NCBI GenBank assembly: GCA_947095585.1
Contig: OX352764.1
Coordinates: 72,125,536-72,189,535 of the forward strand
DNA: 64,000 nucleotides
Direction of reading: 5' to 3'
DNA from: Nephrocerus scutellatus
Lineage: Eukaryota; Arthropoda; Insecta; Diptera; Pipunculidae
Below the pieces are notes generated by a model that was given only the letters and a program-made list of their open reading frames with translations, was not told the origin of the DNA and made no database searches. Below are positions 40,806 through 51,551 of the stretch, piece after piece; the stretch's first letter is position 1; every line of letters starts with the position of its first letter. The position numbers and the translations under genes are program-made.

Positions 40806-42437
40806 GGTACATACTGCACTGAAAATCATGTGTCGGACCAAAGAAAATAGTTTATACGGCTTAAATTTGAACTCAAATCGAAGTGGAAGAAAGGCAACCG
40901 TACAAGATCAGTGTTTGATAAAAATGAATCAAAATGGCTTCAAGAAAAAGTTAAATTTAAAATGTTTCCAATACCTCCTGGACGCCCTCAGACTAGTTTT
41001 GATCTTTTGAGTAAGCGCAGAAAACGCGAAAGAGTAGCTGATCTTAGAGATACATCTGCAGAAGAGCTTGTTTCGCTGCTCAAATGAATTTTCAAGCTGC
41101 TGGAGACAAAAAATCTGCAGAATTATTAGAAGAAACCTTGTCTCCTCAACCTCATACCTCAAAGGGTTGGACAGTTATGCTAACTCCTGGTCAAGCTTTG
41201 TCAATGCTTATAGAAGCAAAACTGTCCCGTGATCAATATGAAACAATTGGAAAATATGTCTCAGATGTTTTGCCTTCTTATAAAGTTGTGCATAAAGTGA
41301 AAACCAAATGCTATCCACAAAATCTTGCTGTGGATGAACAAACAGCTGAACTTCCAATACAGAAGCTGCTCGAAGCTGCTGTTGAGAGAATTTCACAGAA
41401 AGATGTTTTGAATAGTGCGAGCTGTAACGTACTTACGCTCTATTCTAAAGTGGATTTCGATGGATCAATTGGATCCGGGCACAGCGAATACCATCAAAGG
41501 TTTGCTAACACAACTGATGCAGATGACAAATTTGTGTTTATAACTTGTTTAGTACCACTAAAGCTATCAGATAATTCAAACGTTTTTTGGAAGAATCCTT
41601 GTTCTTCTTCTCCTAGGTACTGTAGGCCTATAAAGATATCTTTCGAGAAGGAAACGGATTTATTGGTTGAATCGCAAGTAAATGAACTCGGACCAACAAA
41701 AATAATTGTTCAGGATTGAGAGTACGTAGTCAAGCACGAGTTAATAGTTTCAATGGTTGACGTCAAGCTATGTAATAGCTTGAGTGGTGTTCGCTCTGCT
41801 CAGAGATGTTATCTTTGTCGAAGGACTTTAATAATATTAAGAAAATGTTGTTACTTCCAATTTCTCAACAATTTTTATCCTTTGGAATATCCGTTCTTCA
41901 TGCATGGATATGAATGTTTGAACGCTTGCTTCAAATTGCGAAAACCACCGAAGATTGTGTGGCTCAAAACAAATCACCCATTCAAGAAGCATTCAAGAGA
42001 ATTGGGGTTAAAAATTGATCGACTCAAGCCAGGATATGGCAATACAAACACAGGAAATGTAGCCAGGCGTTTCTTCAAAAACCTTGAGGGTTTCAAGCGA
42101 AATAACTGGCGTAGATGTTAATCTGATAAAAAAATTTCACATAATTTTTGCTTATCAAGTGCATTTAATATAGATGTAGGATTTGATACCTGTAACTACG
42201 CACTCGACCAGACGCAGACGACACATATAAGTAACACATATTAAAGAACGCTTCTCTTTTTCTCTTGTCATTCTCTTACGATGAATTTATTTGTTAATGT
42301 AAAGTCAATCAGTATTCAGTTCATAAAATTCTTATTCATGGACATGAAATAGTTCCTCAAAGTGTATTGCCTATTGGAGAATTGAGTGAGGAAGCGTTAG
42401 AAGCCCGAAATAAGGATTTCAAAAAGTACAGAGGGTA
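40806..42437 (+). pseudogene. RAG1/Transib-like transposase, decayed
   Basis: Coding pieces in shifting frames run from an acceptor-like TTAATTGCAG (40806). An N-terminal part follows (PIPPGRPQTSFDLLSKRRKRERVADL, at about 40960-41085). The 41084-41719 frame contains DFDGSIGSGHSEYHQRF, then VFWKNPCSSSPRYCRPIKI. The 41753-42121 frame contains VDVKLCNSLSGVRSAQRCYLC and GLKIDRLKPGYGNTNTGNVA. A tail contains KILIHGHEIV...LSEEALEARNKDFKKYRG (about 42325-42436). These correspond to the RAG1-like segments around the first Asp (DG.G..EYH), the YDxK...CYLC block, the GN.AR block and the final Glu helix. Family assignment is by remembered motif order. Several frameshifts disable it. Confidence 0.6.
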
Positions 42438-42777
42438 AACAAGATGTTTTTTTTTTTAATTCATAAACCCAAGTACACAAAATATGTTCGTTTGTTTGTT
42501 TTTTTTTAGATTTTAAAATTTGTCTTCAATCAAAATGTTGCTGTTGAAATGCTTTAAAAACTTAAACTTTATATATCAATAATCCACTAATAAATTATGT
42601 AAAAATGTTTAAAATTAACTTAAAAATATGGAAAATATTAAGTTCACAAATGGTTATTTTATTTTGTTTATCCAAGTCCCCCACTACACAAAACACTACC
42701 AAACAAGTAGTATATTTACAATTTTATAACAGCGTTATCTTAAAAACCTGAAGTGGTACAGTTTTTTGACTTCGTAT
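42438..42777. other. A+T-rich spacer
   Basis: Long A and T runs, no feature supported. I looked here for a CCCATAGTG-like right end of the transposon and did not see one. Confidence 0.4.
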
Positions 42778-43640
42778 TTGAATTCAGCATACCAAACACC
42801 TTTCGAAAAATATGTATTGGTTCAGTCCACAACAAGATTTATAATCGCCGTTAATAAGGCATTTCTGCCTCACTGTGCGGCGTCCGGTGCTGCGCAAAAA
42901 AATCTCTCCACCGCTCCAGATTTTATCCATCCGATATCATGCATCCTAAACTCTGGTCGTTCTGGTCTACGCCATCCCACCAACGTAGGCTTGACAGTAA
43001 TCGATGTCGAGCCCACCGAGTTTCGCGATGTTGACGCTCATCATTGTAGTCTTCGGAATAGTCCTTGTTCACATACGGGCCATAGAAAATATGACAACGT
43101 TCCGTTTTGCGACGCCAGCTCACGAGCATATGCAGCTGTCATCTACCTGGAGACATCAGATGCCAATGACCGGTCCCAGGTAGCACTACTGACAGCCCGG
43201 ACTAAAGTGGCTCCACTTAAGGGCGTTACCATTCCTCGTCTGGAACTGTGCGCCATTAGTCTCCTCGCGGCCACATTGGAGAATGTTCGCACCGCTTTAG
43301 GCCTGCAGGCTGCACCCTACTACCTCTGGTCGGACTCCAGCATTGTTTTGTGTTGGTTGCGGAAGGAACCGTCCACTCTCAAGCCCTACGTCGCAAACCG
43401 AGTGCGACAGATCCAGGAATTGACGTCCACAGCACGTTGGCATCACGTCCGATCTGCGCAGAATCCAGCTGATTGCGCTAGCGGAGGCCTTGGTGCCTCA
43501 GAACTCCTTCAACACTCGCTGTGGTGGCAAGGGCCGAGTTGGCTGGCAAGCGGACCGCTTTCCGTCGGCCCACCCGGGCAGCTGTACGCCGAGGACCTGG
43601 CCCAGGTGCCAAAAGAACTAAAGCCTTGCTTCTTCTCTGG
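42778..43640 (+). pseudogene. pol: BEL/Pao pol fragment (RNase H)
   Basis: The open frame from 42766 becomes recognisable at about 43100. Its motifs are VPFCDASSRAYAAVIYLE (first Asp), LTARTKVAPLKGVTIPRLEL (Glu), then LWSDSSIVLCWLRKEP (Asp) and RSAQNPADCASGGL (last Asp), followed by LWWQGPSWL. This is the RNase H block of BEL/Pao elements. The protease, RT and integrase are absent. The first 300 bases of the frame have no clear match. The catalytic residues are intact but isolated; it is a truncated relic. Confidence 0.75.
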
Positions 43641-43714
43641 CATGGTCATCACCAAGATGGAACTGACAAGCCGAGATGGGGTCATCATCTATGTTCAAGA
43701 ACAGAAATGTGTTT

Positions 43715-43790
43715 GTGCATGTTGGATTCATTTTCATAATAAAATTCATAATGCAAATTCATCAGGCATGCGAATGAATCCAACATGCAC
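43715..43790. repeat. Perfect 17-bp inverted repeat
   Basis: GTGCATGTTGGATTCAT (43715-43731) and its exact reverse complement (43774-43790) are separated by 42 bases. They lie just after the BEL RNase H relic. This could be a small MITE-like or hairpin insertion. Confidence 0.75.
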
Positions 43791-43929
43791 GAAGCCAAAG
43801 TTTCGAATTCCGGCTGAGCGAAACATGATCCCAGACTTATTACAGCTCACCTTGAACTCAAGGTAAAAAACAAATAGGTGCAGCAATGGGAATATGTTTC
43901 GCTTATCAGCAATTCGAACTATTTTTTTT

Positions 43930-44377
43930 TGTGTCAGTCACTGCGTGTGCAAACTGACTGCATATTATTGCAGTATTTTTATTTTTTTTGGAATTAATTC
44001 GAATTAGGCAATAATTTACCTTTATAAAGTTCTAAGTAGAATCATTTTTGTATTTTTGGTACTTGGCATTAATGCTAATTAAGCAATAATCCGTTTTCCT
44101 TTATGCTTGTATTTTCGTTATTTATGCCCACGTAGTCAATATTATCCTTATAAATACTCCCGTATTAGGGAACAATAAATCACTCAATTATTAATCATCA
44201 AAAAAGGTTGTTGTCAATTTTATTTTTGGTTAGCTATCCCCCCACCAGTGGTAAGGCGGCTAACTAATAGGATATTAAGATATATCGGTACAAGAACCGG
44301 TTATATCCACATCATTAGTCAAGGTACATGCACCTTGACTATTCCGTCGTTGGAACAAAATAGTTCCACCGTTAACA
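43930..44377 (+). repeat. Probable BEL/Pao LTR
   Basis: The segment ends ...GTTAACA, two bases before a perfect tRNA-Trp primer site, and has an AATAAA at 44174. The right end is well placed. The left end (around TGTGTCAGTCACTGCG) is a guess, since no second LTR is present. CCCCCCACCAGTGGTAAGG occurs here at about 44238 and again in the leader at about 44413. Confidence 0.5.
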
Positions 44378-44379
44378 TT

Positions 44380-44397
44380 TGGTGACCCCGACGTGAT
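44380..44397 (+). promoter_or_regulatory. Primer-binding site, tRNA-Trp, perfect
   Basis: TGGTGACCCCGACGTGAT is an exact 18-base complement of the insect tRNA-Trp 3' end with CCA. It sits between the LTR end and the gag start 250 bases downstream. Confidence 0.8.
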
Positions 44398-44647
44398 CCC
44401 AGCATTCACTTCCCCCCACCAGTGGTAAGGAGTGACTGCTGAGCGATCACAATTTAGGACGCGACAAGCGTTTGCCAGGGCTTTGAACACTGGTAAAGTA
44501 TTCGTCGCGTTTTTTAATTCATACTACATCAAAAAAGGCGTGTACCAGGGCTATACACTGGTACCAACGATAGCTGCATAAGAAAAATATCTAGTTAGAA
44601 ACACACACAAGTCAGCGAGATTGAAGCAGTCATCGAGGGATATCATC

Positions 44648-45427
44648 ATGGATATCGAAAAATTAGCTCAACAGCAAGAACGTAATGCTGAAAGTTTCAA
44701 CAAGATCATCAGCAACTACAAGAAGGATCCTGCCGACAGGAAAACTCAAGAAAGTTATTTTCGAGAAAGGCTTCGACGGTTGAAGGAAGCTTGGGAAGCG
44801 TTCGAGGAAATCAACAACCAGATCAGGTCCATACCAGATGTGCCGACTAATCATGATTATTTTATTCATGAGGTATACGACACTGTATTAGAAAACTACA
44901 GAAAATTCAAAGGGCATTTCGAGGAAAAGATAGCCGTGCTATTGAAGGTCAAACCAACATTGGAAGGGGAAATTACAAGAAACCAAGAGCAACAAGGGCC
45001 GCAACAATTCGATGCCGAAAACAAAAATATCGTCACGATGACGACTAAATCAACAGATGAGATCAACAGAATCATACGGCGACACAACGCCATAGTGGTG
45101 TCGCTACGTCGTGTATTGAGTGGTGTAGACTTCAATTTAAATCCAGAGCTACAGCATACAAGATCACACTGGGAGTATAAGTTGAGAGCCATCGAACAAT
45201 ACTGGGTTCAACTTGAAGAACTTCATACATCAATTTATGAGCTAAGTGATGACAACGTAGCTAACGGCTACGATGAAGAAGAACATTTCATCTTGGCTGA
45301 AGAAGTTGAAGGGGTTGTCACAGCCTTAATTGCAAGACTGCCCTGCTACTGGGTTCAACTATGGTTCGCATGTGTACATCTAACAGCATTTTCAGGGTTT
45401 TCTGAAGAAAGGATCATAGAGTTATAG
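44648..45427 (+). pseudogene. gag: N-terminal Gag of a BEL/Pao element, truncated
   Basis: The ATG at 44648 begins MDIEKLAQQQERNAESFNK. About 235 residues are strongly helical and charged, with repeated Glu/Gln/Arg-rich segments (YFRERLRRLKEAWEAF, HWEYKLRAIEQYWVQLEEL). This is typical of the N-terminal coiled-coil part of BEL/Pao Gag proteins. It is placed correctly after the LTR and primer site. The last 20-30 residues before the stop at 45425 are unlike the rest, because the element is cut by minus-strand LINE DNA from about 45400. No capsid, knuckle or pol follows. Confidence 0.65.
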
Positions 45428-46350
45428 GCCTCTGTCTTTTGGGTAGCTTTTTACCGAATTCGGGATAAAAAGTACCATGACTTCGTTCCACTTCTTAGGA
45501 ATGTAGGTCAGCTTTAGGCACGCTGTAGAAAATTCTTCCAATTTCGAGTTTATCTGAATTACCGCAGGGATTATCCGGTTTGAATCGGCCAATTTTTAAG
45601 TCTTAAAACCGCCTATTGCCTACTGGATTCGTTTTTTGTTCACGATATCCTCTGTACCAACAAAGTGTGATTCTTGATAATGGCCAACTACCGCTGAGTT
45701 ACTTAACCGAATTCTATCAGGAAAGTGAGACCCGATGAGCAGCAAAAAAAGCATTTGTCTCATTTTTTTGATGAGCAGCGCCAGGGATTCCTCACTCGAG
45801 ATCGTCCATGAACCATACGATTTTATCAAGTAATATTAAGAGTGGAGTGGTTCGTGTTGTAGAGAGAATCTTTCTCAGGCGGCAGGTTTTGTGAGGTTCC
45901 TTTCATATTATCACAGACTTTCCTCTAAGACTCGAAGACTTTCTTTGTGCCCTTCTCACTTCTATATTCTGAATTGCTCAAAGTAAGGCCCTAATCTGGA
46001 TGCATTTTCGTTCTTTTGATTGCATTAAATGTAGTCCAGCTTGCCTTCTGATAGGTCCCTAACTATGCAGACAATATGGCGAGCAGCGACAAAGGAGCGA
46101 TTCATGGAGCTTGTTACCGACTCTTCCATTGTATCAATCTCCTCTATAGTGACTGGTGGCTTTGAAACCTCCGGTAATGTTTCCCTAGCATTTCGCCATT
46201 TAGCGCTTTTCTTATTTACAAAGGCATCACGATAGGCAGGCTTAATATCTAGTTTGAAGACTAAATAGCGATGGTCTAGGTACAAGCGTTCCTTGGCAAA
46301 TCTCCATTCTCTTACCAAATGCGCAATAGAGTCGGAGATGAGAGTTCCGT
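45428..46350 (-). pseudogene. Non-LTR retrotransposon fragment (endonuclease end to RT start)
   Basis: On the minus strand, from 46350, the frame encodes the end of an AP endonuclease (QVVDGTLISDSIAHLVREWR, LYLDHRYLVFKLDI with the SDH-like block). A basic linker and, in broken frames below 45830, the first RT motifs follow (SYGSWTIS, YIPKKWNEVMVLFIP). The arrangement resembles the I/LOA/R1 LINEs, like the element at 3145-5975 but covering a different part. Both ends are truncated, by BEL gag DNA on one side and gypsy LTR DNA on the other. Confidence 0.65.
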
Positions 46351-46560
46351 CAACTACTTGTCGTCTGTTTTTTGTTTTTTGTCTGGAAGTAGTTTGTCTT
46401 TTTTCGGCGGCTGTCCGCCTTCTCCAGAAGTAATCGAAGAATTTTCTCCTAAACCAAAAGTTGTAGTCTTTTCTTTGTACAACACTATGCGCATGACAGT
46501 TAAGTTCTGTTACGACTGCTGACATATAATCATCAAGCTTATTTCCTGAGATTACAACAT
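46351..46560 (+). repeat. Partial LTR of a mag-like gypsy element
   Basis: About 200 bp end in GATTACAACA, directly before TTT and a mag-type primer site. A 5' boundary is not evident, and the minus-strand LINE fragment abuts it. An incidental minus-strand frame reads through it. Confidence 0.45.
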
Positions 46561-46563
46561 TTT

Positions 46564-46575
46564 TGGCGACGAGGA
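46564..46575 (+). promoter_or_regulatory. Primer-binding site of mag type
   Basis: TGGCGACGAGGA follows the LTR end by three bases and precedes the gag ATG (46585). This short leader is characteristic of mag-lineage gypsy elements. I do not name the primer tRNA. Confidence 0.55.
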
Positions 46576-46584
46576 AAAAGGAAA

Positions 46585-47520
46585 ATGGACGCAGGGGCAG
46601 TGTCGGCATTACTCAAGACTCTTCAAAATCAACAGGAGCAAGGCTCTCCAAACAATACTCCAGGAAATAAAAAAGGAAAAAGTCGTCGATAAGACAAAAG
46701 AAAAAAATAGCAGTCCAGAATTTATTATCGAAGCTCTGTCCGCTAACATAACGGAATTTGCATACGATCCAGAAAACGGGACTACCTTTGAGACATGGTT
46801 TGCTCAGTATGATGATTTATTTAGTGAGGACGCGGGAAAGTTAGACGATTCTGCCTAAGGTTCGTCTTTTTTCCCGAAAACTGAATACCATCGCACATAA
46901 CAAGTACGTAAGTTATATTCTACCAAAAAAATCAAACGAAATTAGTTTCGAAAATACCATAAATAAACTTAAAGAAATATTTGGTTTGCAAATATCAAAA
47001 TTCCACATGCGTTTTAATTGCCTTCAGTTAAGCAAGAGTGAATGCGATGATTATGTTACATACACCGGTCTTGTTAAGAGACAGTGTGAACATTTTGAAC
47101 CCTCGAAACTAACACTCGATCAACTACTGATGTAGATATTCGCACTCGTTTGTTAAACAAAATAGACACGGACGCCAATAAAATAACTCTTCACGAATTA
47201 TCGCAAGAATGCCAACGTTTGATGAAACTAAAGGCAGATACGCAGCTTATTGAAAGAACATCGTCATCATCTACCAAAGTTGTACGAGCTGTACAACAAC
47301 ATTCAAAAGAAAAATTGCCAAAAACACCGTGTTGGTGCTGCGGTCAAATGTATTTCGCTCATAACTGCACTTATGGAAATCATAAATGTAGAAACTGCAA
47401 CAACATTGGCCACAAAGAAGGTTACTCAGGTGTATCAGGTGGATTAGCGAAAAATAAAGCAAAAAGAGGGAAATGGCAACGATCGCAACCACATGAACGA
47501 GAAGAAGAGCAAACACGATA
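46585..47520 (+). pseudogene. gag: Gag of a mag-like gypsy element
   Basis: Translation begins MDAGAVSALLKTLQNQQ and soon needs a frame change. Recognisable parts are FAYDPENGTTFETWFAQYDD, INKLKEIFGLQISKFHMRFN and DIRTRLLNKIDTDANKITL, followed by LHELSQECQRLMKLKADTQL. Two CCHC knuckles follow (CWCCGQMYFAHNC and CRNCNNIGHKEGY, the last Cys lost). The order and motifs are those of mag elements of insects. At least four frameshifts or stops lie between 46640 and 47150, so no full product is possible. Confidence 0.75.
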
Positions 47521-48480
47521 AGTATGTCAAAACTATTTTCACCTCACGAAATGTCAACTGTAAAACACATCGCAAATATTTGACAGTTCAAATCAATGGT
47601 ATGGACGCGCGATTACAATTCGATTCAGCGTCCGATTTAACAATAATATCAGAGAACATTTTTACACAACTAAATGTGCCGAATTCTGATATTATGAGTG
47701 TTGATTGTTCCGCGAAAAATGCTCTGGGAGAAAACACACCTTATTTGTAAATTTACATGTGTCATAAGTTTCAAAGGCTCAATCAGTCGAGGTACGGTCG
47801 AGGTTTCGTATCGAACATCCATAACCTCAACATTTTGGGTATTGACTGGATTGAGGCATTCGGACTTTGGAATCATCCGATAAATTCCAGTTGTAACAAA
47901 GTCGCATCAACGCAATAGGTTATTGATATATCATCACTAACACAATCGATTCCAAAAATATTTAGTGAAGGTTTGGGCTTGTGCAACAAGTTCAAAGCAC
48001 ATATAGTTTTAAAGCTAAACGTACAGCCAGCGTTTCGCGCAAAACGTCCAGTGTCATACGCTATGCAAAATCTAGTTGAAAAAGAACTGCATCGCTTGCA
48101 AAATATTAGTGTAATTTCCCCAGTCAATTATTCCAATTGGGCAGCGCCTATCGTCGTTGTTCGGAAATCGAACGGTTCCATACGTATGTGCGCAGATCTT
48201 TCAACGGGTCTTAACAATGCTCTGGAACAACATCAATACCCATTGCCACTGCCAGAAGACATATTTTCCCGTATTTCCAATTCAACAGTGTTCAGCCAAA
48301 TTGATTTGTCGGATGCATTTCTGTAAATTGAAATGGACAGCGAATCAAAAGAGCTTCTTACCATTAACACACACCTTGGACTATATCGATACAACCGCAT
48401 GGCTTTCGGTGTCAAAACATTTCCCAGCATATTCCAACAAATTATGGACCAAATGCTTGCTGGAATTCATCAGTATTACA
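47493..48480 (+). pseudogene. pol: Protease and partial RT of the mag-like element
   Basis: The protease frame (47493-47750) has LTVQINGMDARLQFDSASDL, with the active triad D-S-A rather than D-T/S-G. After frameshifts, RT appears at 47973-48326 (LNVQPAFRAKRPVSYAM, SNWAAPIVVVRKSNGSIRMC, VFSQIDLSDAFL). Its first catalytic Asp is followed by a TAA (48324). Similarity continues in frame with YRYNRMAFGVKTFPSIFQQI, then MDQMLAGI, and ends near 48470, before the YxDD box. RNase H and integrase of this lineage are absent. Confidence 0.7.
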
Positions 48481-48960
48481 ATTGAAGTCTTTCACTTCAC
48501 TTACTATGTGTTTATTACGTATCTCCGAATAAAATCATTCACATCGTTTAATGTACAAAAGGAAATATAATTATCCTAAAGAACTTATAGCTACCATTCA
48601 GAAACACTATTTGTTATTTGAAGTGCATTGTATTTTTTTTAATTTTTTGAAAATATTGTTAAGTTGATCGCTTTAAGTCTTGAGATCGGTAAAAAGAATG
48701 AATATCATTGATATATTCATTAATTCACTGAATGGAACAAAAACATAGAAACAACTGGTCTCATCTCCTTAATAAGCTTCATTATGTTTATTATTAAACA
48801 GTTTGTATACTATTTTTGAATAAATAAATGCTACTTTCATTGCATAAATTGTTGAGCTTTTAATTGAACGAAGATTTTGCATTTCACCTGGTAGCTTATT
48901 GAACAATCGAATCCATCTATTAATTGTATTGCTTCTATTAGTAAGATCTGTGTACTGAAG
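48481..48960. other. A+T-rich insertion or junction between two gypsy elements
   Basis: The sequence separates the mag RT from an RNase H of a different gypsy lineage. It has no open frame and no recognised motif. ATTGATATATTCATTAATTC lies near 48707-48726. It may be LTR or unrelated A+T-rich DNA. Confidence 0.35.
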
Positions 48961-50760
48961 AAGCTGTCAAAAAATTCCGAGGATACATCGAATCATCAGA
49001 AGTAACACTTCTAACAGATCATCAACCCCTAAACTGGCTCATGACCCTCAAATCACCCACAGGACGTCTTGCCAGATGGGCACTACAATTGCAGTCATAC
49101 AATTTCGACATTTAATATATAGCCGGAAGAACAAACAAAGTTGCTGACGCATTATCGCGTCCACCGATCGAAGCCTGCGAGCTTTGTCAAGTTGCAGTTG
49201 ATTTGCCAACCAATTCCGCTAAAGAATTGCGAGCAAGATCCATGTCTCAAAGAAATTATAGAGGCTCTCGAAGCAACTAAAGGTACTGAAGGAGAACTGT
49301 ATGCTACGAAAAGAAACATAGTGAGTAATGGAGTTCTTTACAAATACACTGATGAAAGCGATGAAAGTGCAGAAAAAACCCTTCGTACCACATATCAAGC
49401 GATTGACAGATCGGTACTAAACTATGCGGCACACACCTCGCCTCTATGGACACAGCCTGTCGAAGCAGCCGCATTTCCGGGCCTGGACTGTTCCGGCAGC
49501 TACACAAACACAACAATCCAACGTTTGGACTAACACGAATTAATAGTTGCTACAACAACAACAACATGGAAGTGCAGCACTTGTTGTTCCAGCAAGTGAG
49601 ACCAAAGAAATAATAAAGGCAATGCATGACTCACCCACCGCTGGCCATTGCGGCATTTATAATACAATCCTCCGAATGTAATTTTCATTTTATTAGGATA
49701 AAATGCACCCGCAGATAGAGGAGTATATCAAGAATTGTGAGATCTGCCAAAAATATAAACCCACAAATTTCAAACCCATACGGACTTTATAGAACACCTG
49801 CAAGTGGTCAGAGAATCGAAACACTTTCAATTGACTGCCCCACTACCTCCTAGCGACGACAATCGATGGATATTTGTTATAGATGTTGCTAGTAGATGGG
49901 TAAAATTATTTTCATTTGTTGAAGCTACAGCCGATCGATGTGCAGTTACACTTCTCAACGACATTTTTCTTCGCTACGGGATTCCCCGACGCTTCGTAAG
50001 CGACAACGGTCCGTTTTTTATATCCAGTATAATGTAGTACTTAACTACAAGTCTTGGTATACAACAAACGTTAACTGCAGTATACCACCCACAAGCAAAT
50101 ACGGTCGAACGAAAGAACCGTGATTAAAAAACCCAACTAGCATAACACCTGGTCAAGATTTTTACCTTCAGTGCGTTTCGCCATAACTACCACTGTTTGC
50201 TCTACTACTGGTTGTACGGCATCCTATTTGACTTTTGGGCGAGTGATGAGAGCACAGATTCACATTCTACACGATCGGAGTGGTGGTATCGAAAATAGCA
50301 ATTTCGTACCTGAGATCAAGCCTACCTCAAAACACTTGCAAATGTTCTCGAGGCAAATCAACGAAACTCAAGAAAAGAAAAAGCAAAATTACCTTCAATA
50401 CGCCAAAAAACGCCGACAAGAAAGAACAAAATACGTAGACGGTGATGCAGTATTGGTCACAACACACGTTTTAAGCTGCACAGACAAGAACAGAACAAAA
50501 AAAAATTCATTCTGGAACGCGATGGACCATATATTATAAAGCGGAAACTTGGAGAAACTACCTATGCAGTTGCAAGTCCTGAAGCACTAGATGTCCCGCT
50601 TGGAACCTACCATTCCTCTCAGCACTATCACCATTCAAATCCAAGGGCGATGTTAATACGACCAAATCGAAACCAATCAACCTAATCAGGCGCAGAGGAC
50701 GACCAATGAAGCGATCTCAAACTGACTTCTCGCCAAGACGTCTTCGTAGTCAGAGGGGGA
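48961..50760 (+). pseudogene. pol: RNase H and integrase of a second gypsy element
   Basis: RNase H is visible as FRGYIESSEVTLLTDHQPLN, SPTGRLARWALQLQSYNFDI and IAGRTNKVADALSRPP. Integrase has HDSPTAGHCG...CEICQKYKP (HHCC finger), then DDNRWIFVIDVASRWVKL (a core Asp), FVSDNGPFF (Asp) and, in another frame, HPQANTVERKN (Glu). The C-terminal part includes KKQNYLQYAKKRRQERTKYV and VPLGTYHSS. Frames shift repeatedly. The lineage differs from the mag RT upstream, so these are two neighbouring elements. A polypurine tract and LTR follow. Confidence 0.7.
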
Positions 50761-50762
50761 GA
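50752..50762 (+). promoter_or_regulatory. Polypurine tract
   Basis: AGAGGGGGAGA directly precedes the TGTAAG start of the 3' LTR. It is the expected primer for plus-strand synthesis. Confidence 0.75.
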
Positions 50763-50763
50763 T

Positions 50764-51551
50764 TGTAAGCCGAGAATAATTTTATTAGAGTAATTTAATT
50801 TTAATTGCCAAAATCAAAACAAATCAAAATCAAAAAACGCTCAGTAATTTAATTTTAATTGCCTTTACATTAGAACAAACACTCAAATCATGTAATTTTC
50901 AATTGCCCCTCAGAGCATAAGCCTCAATGTAAGTCGAGATTAAAAATCACTCAAAACATGTAATTTTGCCTATTCGCTCCCTCTGAGCGAAAGCTTTTTT
51001 TAATTTGTAAAAGCTCTTTTCGAACACAACGAACGAAGTTGAAGCCCATCTTTGAAAGAATAAAGTTAAATATTTTAAAATACTTTAAATTTTGTTGTGC
51101 TTATTAGAATCAATTCTCTTATCCTCTACTACCATATTTCCTCTCCCCCACTAGTGCGAACAGTTTGCTGGACCACTAGTCAACCTTAATCCACTCTCTC
51201 TTATTCTAGTGCGTACAGTTTGCTGGACCGCTAGAAGAAGTTCCACTCACTCCCACTAATTATTGCTGTGTCTCTTTGGTGCGTACGGTTTGCTGGACCA
51301 TCAAAAATCGCAGTTGCCCACTCTCTATATCTACTGTGTCTCTCTGGTGCGTACGGTTTGCTGGACGACCAGACCAACTCATTTACCCTCTCCATCCCTT
51401 TCTGTCACACTCCCAAAAACACTCATCACTGCAAGCCCAACAAGCACTTCTGCATTCTAAATTAACTGTTAAAACTACACAGAACTCATTCTCAAAACTA
51501 AGCATCAACGGCGGCCTCTGCTGCTACTGCAACACATCATTCACCCTTACA
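50764..51551 (+). repeat. 3' LTR (788 bp) of the second gypsy element
   Basis: It starts TGTAAG after the polypurine tract and ends CTTACA, a perfect 6-bp inverted terminal match. An AATAAAG lies at 51059. U3 has two TAATTTAATTTTAATTGCC repeats and several CTCAAA/TCATGTAATTTT repeats. The part after the poly(A) signal carries four hairpins (51150-51373). Confidence 0.65.
51150..51373 (+). repeat. Array of four hairpins with a conserved 17-nt loop in U5
   Basis: Hairpins lie at 51150-51180, 51204-51236, 51275-51305 and 51343-51373. Each has a 7-8 bp stem around a 17-nt loop of consensus CGWACRGTTTGCTGGAC. Stem sequences differ but the partners change together: ACTAGTG/CACTAGT, TTCTAGTG/CGCTAGAA, TTTGGTG/CATCAAA, TCTGGTG/GACCAGA. 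A few G-T pairs and one mismatch occur. Spacers are pyrimidine-rich. Confidence 0.8.

Noticed and set aside
42766..43080. N-terminal part of the BEL RNase H frame considered as BEL RT
   Set aside because: No RT motif is visible. Similarity starts only at VPFCDASSRAYAAV.
46351..46609. N-terminal extension of the minus-strand LINE frame (MPTLPLRPFSFFLVAKN...)
   Set aside because: It is the antisense of the mag LTR, primer site and gag start. LINE similarity begins only at about 46350.
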